DNA of 64,000 bases, from positions 1-64,000 of the forward strand of contig CAZFLR010000004.1 of NCBI GenBank assembly GCA_964519385.1, in the 5' to 3' direction. Shown here piece after piece: positions 34,209 through 40,896 of this stretch. This DNA is from SVFI01 sp964519385. GTDB lineage: Bacteria; Bacillota; Clostridia; Lachnospirales; Lachnospiraceae. The notes beneath the pieces were generated by a model. The model did not search any database. It saw only the letters and a program-made list of their open reading frames with translations, and was not told the DNA's origin. Position numbers and translations under genes: made by a program. Position 1 is the stretch's first letter, and each line of letters starts with the position of its first letter.

Positions 34209-34237
34209 AGACTACCATAAAACCTTGAATTTTTCAA
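34209..34237 (-). promoter_or_regulatory. Promoter of the pyrE operon
   Basis: Minus strand: TTGAAA (34232-34237), 17-base spacer, TAGTCT (34209-34214), about 43 bases before the start of pyrE. No PyrR attenuator is visible in the short leader. Confidence 0.6.
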
Positions 34238-34242
34238 CCGTT

Positions 34243-34905
34243 TCAGTCTGCGCCCACACGATTTAATAACCACTTAATTATCTTTTCATTGATTGGCAAA
34301 AACCTCTCCGCTACCATTCCGACCAGAACTGCACAGATAACTGTTCCGATTCCGAACTTTCCTCCTAAAAGGAATCCCAGCACGACAAAGCTCACATCTG
34401 TAATTGTACGTGTGATTCCAAACGGAAAATGTCCCTTCTCACTGATTGCAATAGCTACAAGGTCGTTCGGTCCGGTTCCTGCGTCGCTTTTTATTACCAC
34501 TGTCATTCCATAAGCCAGAATCACACAACCAATTGCCAGAATTACCAGTCGCACTACAAAAGGCAGTTCCGCATTAATATAATTCCCAAGCAGAGCCGTA
34601 AAAACATCAATAATCGGTCCTCCGAAGGCCATGCAGAACACCGTTCCTATTTTGATATAATTACGGTCAACAAAAAGCAGAATCAGTATTATGAGCAGAT
34701 TGATCCCCATATGTGTATATCCGTGTGTCAGGAACGTGAAACCTGTAATTCGCGATAAGGTACGAAAGGTACCCTGCACCAATACATTAAAGGGATCTGA
34801 CCCCAAATCCGCCAGTAAAAATAAAGTAATGCCAAGATGTGCAATACATAATCCCACAAATAATATCACCATTCTGGCTGTCATTTCTTTCATACTTCTT
34901 TTCAT
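34243..34905 (-). CDS. YczE/YitT-like integral membrane protein
   Basis: 220 residues with five to six transmembrane helices. Characteristic conserved loops are LGSDPFNVLVQG after helix 1 and SDAGTGPNDLVAIAI after helix 4, with both repeats of the G-x-x-P-x-x-V/L type. In Bacillus YczE affects Sfp-type activity, but the mechanism and substrate are unknown. It lies upstream of pyrE on the same strand, with the pyrE promoter starting between them. Confidence 0.85.
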   Translation of the reverse strand: MKRSMKEMTARMVILFVGLCIAHLGITLFLLADLGSDPFNVLVQGTFRTLSRITGFTFLTHGYTHMGINLLIILILLFVDRNYIKIGTVFCMAFGGPIIDVFTALLGNYINAELPFVVRLVILAIGCVILAYGMTVVIKSDAGTGPNDLVAIAISEKGHFPFGITRTITDVSFVVLGFLLGGKFGIGTVICAVLVGMVAERFLPINEKIIKWLLNRVGAD

Positions 34906-34929
34906 TTGTTCACCTCATTTTTTTACGCC

Positions 34930-34977
34930 AAAAAGAGACAGCACCACAGGCGTGATAAACACGCCTATGGTCTGTCT
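34930..34977 (-). terminator. Terminator of the sulfur operon
   Basis: Imperfect stem AGACAG-CACCACAGGCGTG / CACGCCTATGG-TCTGTCT with loop ATAAA; on the minus strand it is followed by CTTTTTGG. It begins within the last codons of the Rrf2 gene (stop at 34965). Confidence 0.8.
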
Positions 34978-35381
34978 GCCCCGCTTACAAGCTCTGAAAG
35001 CGTAATACTGTCAAAATACTCATTGGTTATACGATAAAACCGAGTCCACATAGAAAGCGTTTTACAGGATGAACTCTTTGGGCATGGCTCAGCTTCACAA
35101 CTGAGACAGGCTACCGGAGCCAAATCTCCCTCTGTCAGCCGAAGTATCTCTCCCACCGTACATTCCTGCGGTTCGCGGACAAGTCTGTATCCTCCGCCTT
35201 TTCCGTGTATGCCCTCTACAAGACCGTTTTTCACCAGCACCGGCAGGATTCTTTCGAGATATTTCAGAGAAATATCCTGCCTTTCAGCGACCTCCTTCAT
35301 CGGCATATATCCGGACGCCCTATGTTCTGCCAAATCCAGCATGACACGCAATGCGTATCTGCCTCTGGTTGAAATCATCAT
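34965..35381 (-). CDS. Rrf2-family regulator, IscR-like with cysteine cluster motif
   Basis: 138 residues. Winged helix: STRGRYALRVMLDLAEH, then MKEVAERQDISLKYLERILPVL (recognition helix) and GIHGKGGGYRLVREP (wing). A three- to four-cysteine motif (CLSCEAEPCPKSSSCKTLSMW, about 92-112) aligns with the IscR [2Fe-2S] site, so it can probably sense iron-sulfur status; CymR-type members lack it. Start ATG 35381 is chosen for GGTGAGG upstream, with GTG 35390 as an alternative. It closes a metY-cysK-iscS-iscU operon whose promoter carries inverted half-sites, so autoregulation is likely. Confidence 0.88.
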   Translation of the reverse strand: MMISTRGRYALRVMLDLAEHRASGYMPMKEVAERQDISLKYLERILPVLVKNGLVEGIHGKGGGYRLVREPQECTVGEILRLTEGDLAPVACLSCEAEPCPKSSSCKTLSMWTRFYRITNEYFDSITLSELVSGADRP

Positions 35382-35426
35382 TATCGTCACCTCACCCCCT
35401 ATTATATTACTTTCTCCGGCAAAAAA

Positions 35427-35807
35427 TCAATCCGTATCCTGTCGGTCACGATAATCCTTCACTGCTGCCTCTATCGCCTCTTTTGCAAGCACAGAACAAT
35501 GCATTTTGTGAGCCGGAAGTCCTCCGAGTGCTTCTACCACTTCTTCATTGGTAAGTGCAAGTGCCTCTGAGACGGACTTTCCTTTTATCAGCTCAGTTGC
35601 CACGGAACTTGAGGCGATTGCACTTCCGCAGCCAAAGGTTTCAAAGCTTACATCCGTAATCCTGTCATCATCAATCTTAAGATACATCTTCATAATATCT
35701 CCGCATTTTGCATTGCCGACCTCGCCAATGCCGTCTGCATCTTCCATGGAGCCCACATTCCTCGGATTTCGGAAATGGTCCATGACCTGTTCACTATATA
35801 ATGCCAT
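35427..35807 (-). CDS. iscU: Iron-sulfur scaffold protein IscU/NifU-N type
   Basis: 126 residues. The three cluster-ligand cysteines are in NAKCGDIMK (about 35), TFGCGSAIASSSVA (about 60) and KMHCSVLAKEAI (about 103), and the HxxC-like LPAHKMHCS motif is kept. It receives sulfur from the cysteine desulfurase encoded five bases upstream and assembles clusters. It lacks the SufU zinc insertion and the NifU C-terminal domains. Confidence 0.95.
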   Translation of the reverse strand: MALYSEQVMDHFRNPRNVGSMEDADGIGEVGNAKCGDIMKMYLKIDDDRITDVSFETFGCGSAIASSSVATELIKGKSVSEALALTNEEVVEALGGLPAHKMHCSVLAKEAIEAAVKDYRDRQDTD

Positions 35808-35812
35808 AATTT

Positions 35813-37006
35813 CTATCCTTTCAAGAAAAACTTTTTCCTGCCGTTTATCATATCATTCCAGACAGGAGACAGTGTGCGAAGATACTCTACGGAGTCCTTC
35901 ACGGCTTCTATGATATACTCTGTCTCCTCCTCTGTATTCTCCTCGGACAAAGTCAGTCTGAGTGAGCCATGCGCAATCTCGTGCGGTCTGCCTATCGCCA
36001 GAAGAACATGACTCGGATTCAGGGAACCACTCGTACAGGCGGAACCGGATGAAGCACATATTCCCTTGTCATCCAATAACAGAAGCAGACTTTCACCTTC
36101 GATTCCCTCAAAACAGAAATGTACATTTCCGCTGAGCCTGTTCGTTTTGTCCCCGTTCAGAACCGAATACGGGATTTGAGAAAGGCCCTCAATCAACCGG
36201 TCTCTCAGTTTCTTTATCTTCTCACTGTTTTCATCAAGATTGAAGCACGCTTCCTCAAAAGCCACCGTCATCCCCATGATTGCCGGAAGGTTTTCTGTTC
36301 CTCCGCGTCTTCCGCGCTCCTGTGCTCCCCCCTCGATGATATTTGAAAGAGGGATTCCGCGCCGACTGTAAAGAAGTCCCGCTCCCTTCGGACCATGAAA
36401 TTTATGCGCCGATAAGGAGAGCATGTCGATATTTTGTTCACATACATCTATATGAAGATGCCCTGCTGCCTGAACTGCATCAGTGTGAAAAACAACACCT
36501 CGCCGACTGCAGATTTCTCCGATTTCTTTTACCGGCTGGACGGAGCCTATCTCATTATTAGCGTACATGATGGTAACCAGACAGGTATCTTCACGTATCG
36601 CAGCCTCAACCTGCTTCGGAAAAACGATTCCGTTCTCATGGACATCAAGCAGCGTCACCTCAAAGCCTTCTTTTTCAAGTTTTTCAAGCGTGTGCAAAAC
36701 TGCATGATGTTCAAACGCTGTTGAAACAATGTGTTTTTTTCCCTTTTTTTCTCCCAGCCTTGCTGCGGAAATTATCGCCTGATTGTCTGCCTCCGAACCG
36801 CCGGAAGTAAATGTAATTTCACCCGCTTCACAATTCAGAATCTTCGCAATCCTCTCTCTGGCAGATGTCAGTGCCTCCGCTGCCTTCTGACCTTCCGTAT
36901 GCAGACTTGAAGGATTTCCGTAAATTTCGTCCATATACGGAAGCATTGCCTGCACAGTTCCTCTGCTCATCCTCGTTGTGGCCGCATTATCCGCATAAAT
37001 TCGCAT
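35813..37006 (-). CDS. iscS: Cysteine desulfurase (NifS/IscS type)
   Basis: 397 residues. PLP lysine in LSLSAHKFHGPKGAG (about 205), nearby HTDAVQAAGH and the active-site cysteine in CASSGSACTSGSLNPSHVLLA (about 325), the group I desulfurase loop. N-terminal YADNAATTRMS is typical. It supplies sulfur to IscU. Start ATG 37006; the cysK gene ends 35 bases upstream. Confidence 0.96.
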   Translation of the reverse strand: MRIYADNAATTRMSRGTVQAMLPYMDEIYGNPSSLHTEGQKAAEALTSARERIAKILNCEAGEITFTSGGSEADNQAIISAARLGEKKGKKHIVSTAFEHHAVLHTLEKLEKEGFEVTLLDVHENGIVFPKQVEAAIREDTCLVTIMYANNEIGSVQPVKEIGEICSRRGVVFHTDAVQAAGHLHIDVCEQNIDMLSLSAHKFHGPKGAGLLYSRRGIPLSNIIEGGAQERGRRGGTENLPAIMGMTVAFEEACFNLDENSEKIKKLRDRLIEGLSQIPYSVLNGDKTNRLSGNVHFCFEGIEGESLLLLLDDKGICASSGSACTSGSLNPSHVLLAIGRPHEIAHGSLRLTLSEENTEEETEYIIEAVKDSVEYLRTLSPVWNDMINGRKKFFLKG

Positions 37007-37041
37007 AACTATACTTCCTCCTGTTTGTCCTGCAATTCGTG

Positions 37042-37974
37042 TTATTGCGCAAACAACGGTGTGGAAAGATATCTGTCACCGCTGTCAGGCAACAGCACAA
37101 CAATATTCCTGCCTGCATTTTCCGGACGCTTTGCAAGCTCAATGGCTGCCCGGGCCGCTGCCCCTGAAGATATTCCTACAAGAACGCCCTCTTTTTTTCC
37201 TATTTCACGTCCGGTTTCAAACGCATCCTCATTGGAAACCGGTATAATCTCATCATAAATTCCTGTATTGAGCACTTCCGGCACAAATCCGGCTCCGATT
37301 CCCTGTATCTTGTGCGCTCCGGCAGTTCCTTCGGAAAGCACCGGAGAACCCGCAGGCTCTACAGCCACAATTTTAATATCCGGATTCTTTTTTCTTAAAT
37401 ATTCGCCTACTCCCGTAATGGTTCCGCCCGTTCCGACTCCTGCAACAAAAATATCAACCTTTCCGTCCGTATCCTCCCAGATTTCAGGACCTGTCGTCTC
37501 GTAATGCACCCTCGGGTTTGCCTCATTTGTAAACTGTGAAGGAATAAAGCTGTTCGGTATTTCACCGGCAAGCTCCTCTGCCTTCGCAATCGCGCCCTTC
37601 ATTCCCTTCGCGCCTTCTGTAAGCACCACCTCTGCTCCATATGCCTTTACAAGCTGTCTGCGCTCTACAGACATTGTTTCAGGCATTACGATAATCGCTC
37701 TGTAGCCTTTGGACGCTGCAACTGCTGCAAGTCCGATGCCTGTATTTCCTGATGTAGGCTCAATAATCACAGAATCCGGAGACAGCTTTCCCCGCTGCTG
37801 TGCATCCTCAATAATTGCCTTTGCAATTCTGTCCTTGACAGAGCCTGACGGATTCAGATACTCAAGCTTTGCAATAATCTTCGCCGGAAGCTCCAGTTCT
37901 TTTTCTATATGGGTAAGTTCAAGTAAAGGTGTTCTACCGATTATCTGATCGGCTGCTGTATAAATATTTGCCAT
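37042..37974 (-). CDS. cysK: Cysteine synthase (O-acetylserine sulfhydrylase)
   Basis: 310 residues. Fold type II PLP enzyme; PLP lysine in PSGSVKDRIA (about 45), EPTSGNTGIGLA, GVGTGGTITGVG phosphate loop, and LLPDSGDRYLST at the end. It makes cysteine from O-acetylserine and sulfide. Start set at ATG 37974 (MANIYTAADQ) with GAGGAGG seven bases upstream, not the in-frame ATG six bases earlier. A second CysK of the same length lies at 47.6-48.6 kb. Confidence 0.95.
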   Translation of the reverse strand: MANIYTAADQIIGRTPLLELTHIEKELELPAKIIAKLEYLNPSGSVKDRIAKAIIEDAQQRGKLSPDSVIIEPTSGNTGIGLAAVAASKGYRAIIVMPETMSVERRQLVKAYGAEVVLTEGAKGMKGAIAKAEELAGEIPNSFIPSQFTNEANPRVHYETTGPEIWEDTDGKVDIFVAGVGTGGTITGVGEYLRKKNPDIKIVAVEPAGSPVLSEGTAGAHKIQGIGAGFVPEVLNTGIYDEIIPVSNEDAFETGREIGKKEGVLVGISSGAAARAAIELAKRPENAGRNIVVLLPDSGDRYLSTPLFAQ

Positions 37975-37986
37975 AACCATTCCTCC

Positions 37987-39276
37987 TCAACCGATTGCAG
38001 CAAACCCTTTTTCAAGGTCTGCCAGAATATCATCTATATGTTCCGTTCCGACCGAAAGTCTTATGGTGTTCGGTTTTATATTCTGCTCCTCCAGTTCTTC
38101 TTCCGTAAGCTGACTGTGGGTGGTTGTGGCCGGATGTATCACGAGCGATTTCACATCCGCCACGTTTGCGAGAAGCGAAAAAATCTCAAGACTGTCGATG
38201 AATTTATGTGCCTCCCTGACTCCTCCCTTGATTTCAAAAGTAAATATGGAAGCCCCGCCGTTCGGAAAATATCTTTCATACAGTTCATGCTCCGGATGCC
38301 CTTCGACGGACGGATGATTCACCTTCTCAACCAGCGGATGATTTTTCAAAAAATCCACAACCCTTCGCGTATTTTCGGCATGACGGTCAAGACGAAGTGA
38401 AAGCGTTTCCACGCCCTGCAGGAGTAAAAATGCATTAAACGGAGATATCGTCGCCCCCGTGTCCCGAAGCAGTATTGCACGAATATATGTGATAAAGGCT
38501 GCTTCTCCCACTGCCTTTGTAAACGATAAGCCATGATAGCTCGGATTAGGCTCTGCAATGGCCGGATACTTTCCGCCTGCCTCCCAGTCAAATTTACCCG
38601 AATCCACTATGATTCCTCCGAGCGTTGTTCCGTGACCGCCGATAAATTTCGTCGCAGAATGTACAACAATATCCGCACCATGCTCAATCGGACGGATGAA
38701 ATAAGGAGTTCCGAAAGTATTATCCACGACAAGCGGCAAACCGTATCTGTGTGCCAGTTCAGCCAGTGCATCTATATCCGGAATATCGCAGTTCGGATTT
38801 CCGAGCGTCTCAATGTAAATCGCTCTTGTGTTGTCATTGATAGCTGCTTCCACCTCTGAAAGATCATGAATATTCACAAAGCTTGTGGTAACACCGAAGC
38901 CTCGCAGCGTATGAGCTAAAAGATTATAACTGCCTCCGTAAATTGTCTTCTGCGCAACAATATGACCTCCATTGCCCGCAAGAGCACAAATACTATAAGT
39001 AATGGCTGCTGCTCCTGAAGCAAGAGCAAGAGCTGCAACACCGCCCTCCAGTGCAGCCAGTCGCTTTTCCAGAACATCCTGTGTGGAATTGGTAAGTCGT
39101 CCGTATATATTACCTGCATCAGCTAATCCAAAACGTGCTGCTGCATGTTCGCAGTCATGAAAAACATAGGCAGCCGTCTGATAAATCGGTACTGCACGGG
39201 AATCTGTCGCCGAATCGGCTGTTTCCTGTCCAACGTGAAGCTGAAGGGTTTCAAATCTGTATTTTTCCATAGTCAT
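37987..39276 (-). CDS. metY: O-acetylhomoserine (thiol)-lyase MetY
   Basis: 429 residues. Cys/Met-metabolism PLP family; PLP lysine in VVHSATKFIGGHG (about 210), N-terminal FETLQLHVGQE and ending LRLSVGTEHIDDILADLEKGFA, the O-acetylhomoserine sulfhydrylase pattern with the long family form (about 425-430 residues). It makes homocysteine from sulfide. RBS GGAAAGGAAATA before ATG 39276. First structural gene of the sulfur operon. Confidence 0.94.
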   Translation of the reverse strand: MTMEKYRFETLQLHVGQETADSATDSRAVPIYQTAAYVFHDCEHAAARFGLADAGNIYGRLTNSTQDVLEKRLAALEGGVAALALASGAAAITYSICALAGNGGHIVAQKTIYGGSYNLLAHTLRGFGVTTSFVNIHDLSEVEAAINDNTRAIYIETLGNPNCDIPDIDALAELAHRYGLPLVVDNTFGTPYFIRPIEHGADIVVHSATKFIGGHGTTLGGIIVDSGKFDWEAGGKYPAIAEPNPSYHGLSFTKAVGEAAFITYIRAILLRDTGATISPFNAFLLLQGVETLSLRLDRHAENTRRVVDFLKNHPLVEKVNHPSVEGHPEHELYERYFPNGGASIFTFEIKGGVREAHKFIDSLEIFSLLANVADVKSLVIHPATTTHSQLTEEELEEQNIKPNTIRLSVGTEHIDDILADLEKGFAAIG

Positions 39277-39297
39277 TATTTCCTTTCCTGATAAAAT

Positions 39298-39327
39298 GTG
39301 TCATGTTTCGTTTAACAACATGTGCAC
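39298..39327 (-). promoter_or_regulatory. Hairpin overlapping the cysteine codons of the leader peptide
   Basis: Minus strand: GTG-CA-CATGTT / AACATG-A-CAC around a nine-base loop, about nine base pairs with one internal mismatch. The 5' arm is made of the Cys-Thr-Cys codons, so a ribosome stalled there would prevent the stem. The run after it is only ATTTTATC, so it could be a weak terminator or could affect access to the metY site 11 bases downstream. Confidence 0.5.
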
Positions 39328-39380
39328 ATTCGTCCGAAACGGAAATTCTCCCTCAGGAGTTCCTCAAAAAGAAAGGTCAT
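39312..39380 (-). CDS. Cysteine-rich leader peptide of the metY-cysK-iscS-iscU-rrf2 operon
   Basis: 22 codons: MTFLFEELLRENFRF, then GRMCTCC and TAA. The ATG at 39380 is preceded by AAGGTGAT, a close match to the 16S anti-SD, four to five bases away. Three of the last four residues are Cys, codons TGC, TGT and TGT. It lies inside the operon leader, about 37 bases before metY, in an operon whose products make or consume cysteine. This is the layout of an amino-acid attenuation leader peptide. Too short for homology evidence, so the call rests on position, ribosome binding site and codon content. Confidence 0.65.
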   Translation of the reverse strand: MTFLFEELLRENFRFGRMCTCC

Positions 39381-39415
39381 GATATCACCTTTTTCACTTT
39401 ATTACCCACCCTTTT

Positions 39416-39458
39416 GGTAGGTTGATTGTATCTTACCCCTTTTAACCTACCTTGTCAA
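39416..39458 (-). promoter_or_regulatory. Promoter with overlapping operator half-sites, sulfur operon
   Basis: Minus strand: TTGACA (39453-39458), 17-base spacer, TAAGAT (39430-39435), a strong sigma-A promoter. The arms AACCTACC (39416-39423, in minus orientation) and GGTAGGTT (39444-39451) form an inverted repeat enclosing the -10. A further pair, ACCTA…TAGGT, straddles the -35, and GGTGGGT follows. Binding of a dimeric regulator, most simply the Rrf2 protein of the same operon, would block RNA polymerase. The site-regulator link is inference. Confidence 0.75.
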
Positions 39459-39478
39459 TAGGTAATTTGATGAACCGC

Positions 39479-39518
39479 AAAAAAAATCCACATACCTGTA
39501 TTTCTACAGGTATATGGA
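39479..39518 (-). terminator. Terminator of the nrdD-nudix-pyrF operon
   Basis: Stem TCCATATACCTGTA / TACAGGTATGTGGA on the minus strand with loop GAAA, then eight T. It begins 31 bases after the pyrF stop and immediately precedes the sulfur operon promoter. Confidence 0.93.
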
Positions 39519-39548
39519 CTCTCGTTCATGTACTCTCTGTACTCTTAT

Positions 39549-40478
39549 TTATTTCGTTCCAAGTGCAGTTGCAATATCATCAATCATATCAAGCACTGCT
39601 GCTCTTGATGCATCGGCATAATTTTCCGGCGCAAACTTTTCTTTATATATATCATTCTGATAAGCTGCGATAATGCCTCTTGAAGAATTGACAATCGCAC
39701 CAAGTCCGTCTTTGTTGAAGAAGTGAACAAGGTCTTTTCCTTTACCTCCCTGCGCTCCGTAACCCGGAACAAGAATATAGGCTTTCGGCATAATATCACG
39801 AAGCACCTTACCCATCTCAGGATATGTTGCTCCGACAACAGCACCAACATAGCTGTAGGTATCTCCCATGTGTTCTGCACCCCATGCGTCTACCTGACTG
39901 CCGACCCACTCGTAGAGCGGCTTTCCGTCAATCAGACGATCCTGGAACTCACCGCTGCTCGGATTTGAAGTCTTTACCAAAACGAAAATACCCTTCTTTT
40001 CCTCCTTACAGACATCAATAAAAGGCTTAACTCCGTCACTTCCCAGATATGGGTTGACCGTCACAAAATCCTCATCAAATCCGCGGAAGAAATTACTTCC
40101 GACCTGCACCTGTCCAAGATGTCCTGTCGCGTATGCTGCGGATGTGCTTCCGATATCGCCCCTCTTAATGTCTCCGATTACAACAAGCCCCTTCTCTTTA
40201 CAATATCTTACCGTTTTATCAAACGCAACAAGTCCCGGAATACCGAACTGTTCATACATTGCAATCTGTGGTTTCACTGCCGGAATAAGGTCATAAACCG
40301 CATCCACAATTCCTTTATTATACTGCCAGATTGCTTCTGCTGCTCCCTCCAGAGTTTCACCGCACTCTGCAAACGCCTTCTTTGTAATATGCTCCGGAAT
40401 AAATTTCATCATCGGATCCAGTCCTACAACAATCGGCGCATTTGTTTTCTGAATACCTGCAATCAGCTGATTAATCAT
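39549..40478 (-). CDS. pyrF: Orotidine 5'-phosphate decarboxylase PyrF (long type)
   Basis: 309 residues, the longer bacterial OMPDC subfamily (about 270-310). IVVGLDPMMKFIPEHI near the N-terminus, the catalytic-lysine motif VIGDIKRGDIGSTSAAYA (about 93-110), VNPYLGSDGVKPF and VPGYGAQGGKG with VNSSRGI at the phosphate site. Last step of UMP synthesis. RBS AGGAGA. Last gene of an operon with the Nudix gene and nrdD. Confidence 0.96.
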   Translation of the reverse strand: MINQLIAGIQKTNAPIVVGLDPMMKFIPEHITKKAFAECGETLEGAAEAIWQYNKGIVDAVYDLIPAVKPQIAMYEQFGIPGLVAFDKTVRYCKEKGLVVIGDIKRGDIGSTSAAYATGHLGQVQVGSNFFRGFDEDFVTVNPYLGSDGVKPFIDVCKEEKKGIFVLVKTSNPSSGEFQDRLIDGKPLYEWVGSQVDAWGAEHMGDTYSYVGAVVGATYPEMGKVLRDIMPKAYILVPGYGAQGGKGKDLVHFFNKDGLGAIVNSSRGIIAAYQNDIYKEKFAPENYADASRAAVLDMIDDIATALGTK

Positions 40479-40479
40479 T

Positions 40480-40887
40480 TTAGTTATCTCCTATCGTTTT
40501 TTTTATATCCTTTAATACATTTGGATTATCAATATAAACCGGAAGCTCTGTCTCCGTAATCCACTCAAATCCACTATAGTCCTCACTCAGCATAAGAGAG
40601 CCTTCATCCACGGAAAGCATGCACAAATATGTAATTCCTACACACTGGACTTCACCAATCATCTGGGACCATGTATAAAGCGGGCGGACAATCTCTCCGT
40701 CCACGCCGACAGCCTCATGGATTCCGCGAAGAACCGCCTGCTCCGGGCTTTCTCCTTTGTCAAGCTCGCAGTCTACGAACTCCCAAACAAACGGTTCGAC
40801 AATTCTGTCGTCTACCCAGCGTTTGAGCACCAGATACCTATCATCCTGTTTAATGATACCTTTGACCCGAATAAATAAATCGTGCAT
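40480..40887 (-). CDS. Nudix-like protein with degenerate Nudix box
   Basis: 135 residues, overall Nudix-size with strand pattern LFIRVKGIIKQDDRYLVLKR. The box region reads WEFVDCELDKGESPEQAVLRGIHEAVGV. The GG before the first Glu is DC, REUxEE is RGIHEA, so at least one catalytic metal-binding Glu is replaced. It may have altered chemistry or only bind nucleotides. It lies between nrdD (nine bases upstream) and pyrF, a nucleotide-metabolism context. RBS AGGAGAGGA. Confidence 0.75.
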   Translation of the reverse strand: MHDLFIRVKGIIKQDDRYLVLKRWVDDRIVEPFVWEFVDCELDKGESPEQAVLRGIHEAVGVDGEIVRPLYTWSQMIGEVQCVGITYLCMLSVDEGSLMLSEDYSGFEWITETELPVYIDNPNVLKDIKKTIGDN

Positions 40888-40896
40888 ATTCCTCTC

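Noticed and set aside
35427..35807. SUF-type SufU scaffold
   Set aside because: The insertion and zinc-site pattern of SufU are absent and no sufBCD genes are nearby; IscU-type fits better.
39276..39480. SAM or cobalamin riboswitch before metY
   Set aside because: Methionine genes often carry them, but the S-box core and B12-box are absent; the leader instead holds the short Cys frame.
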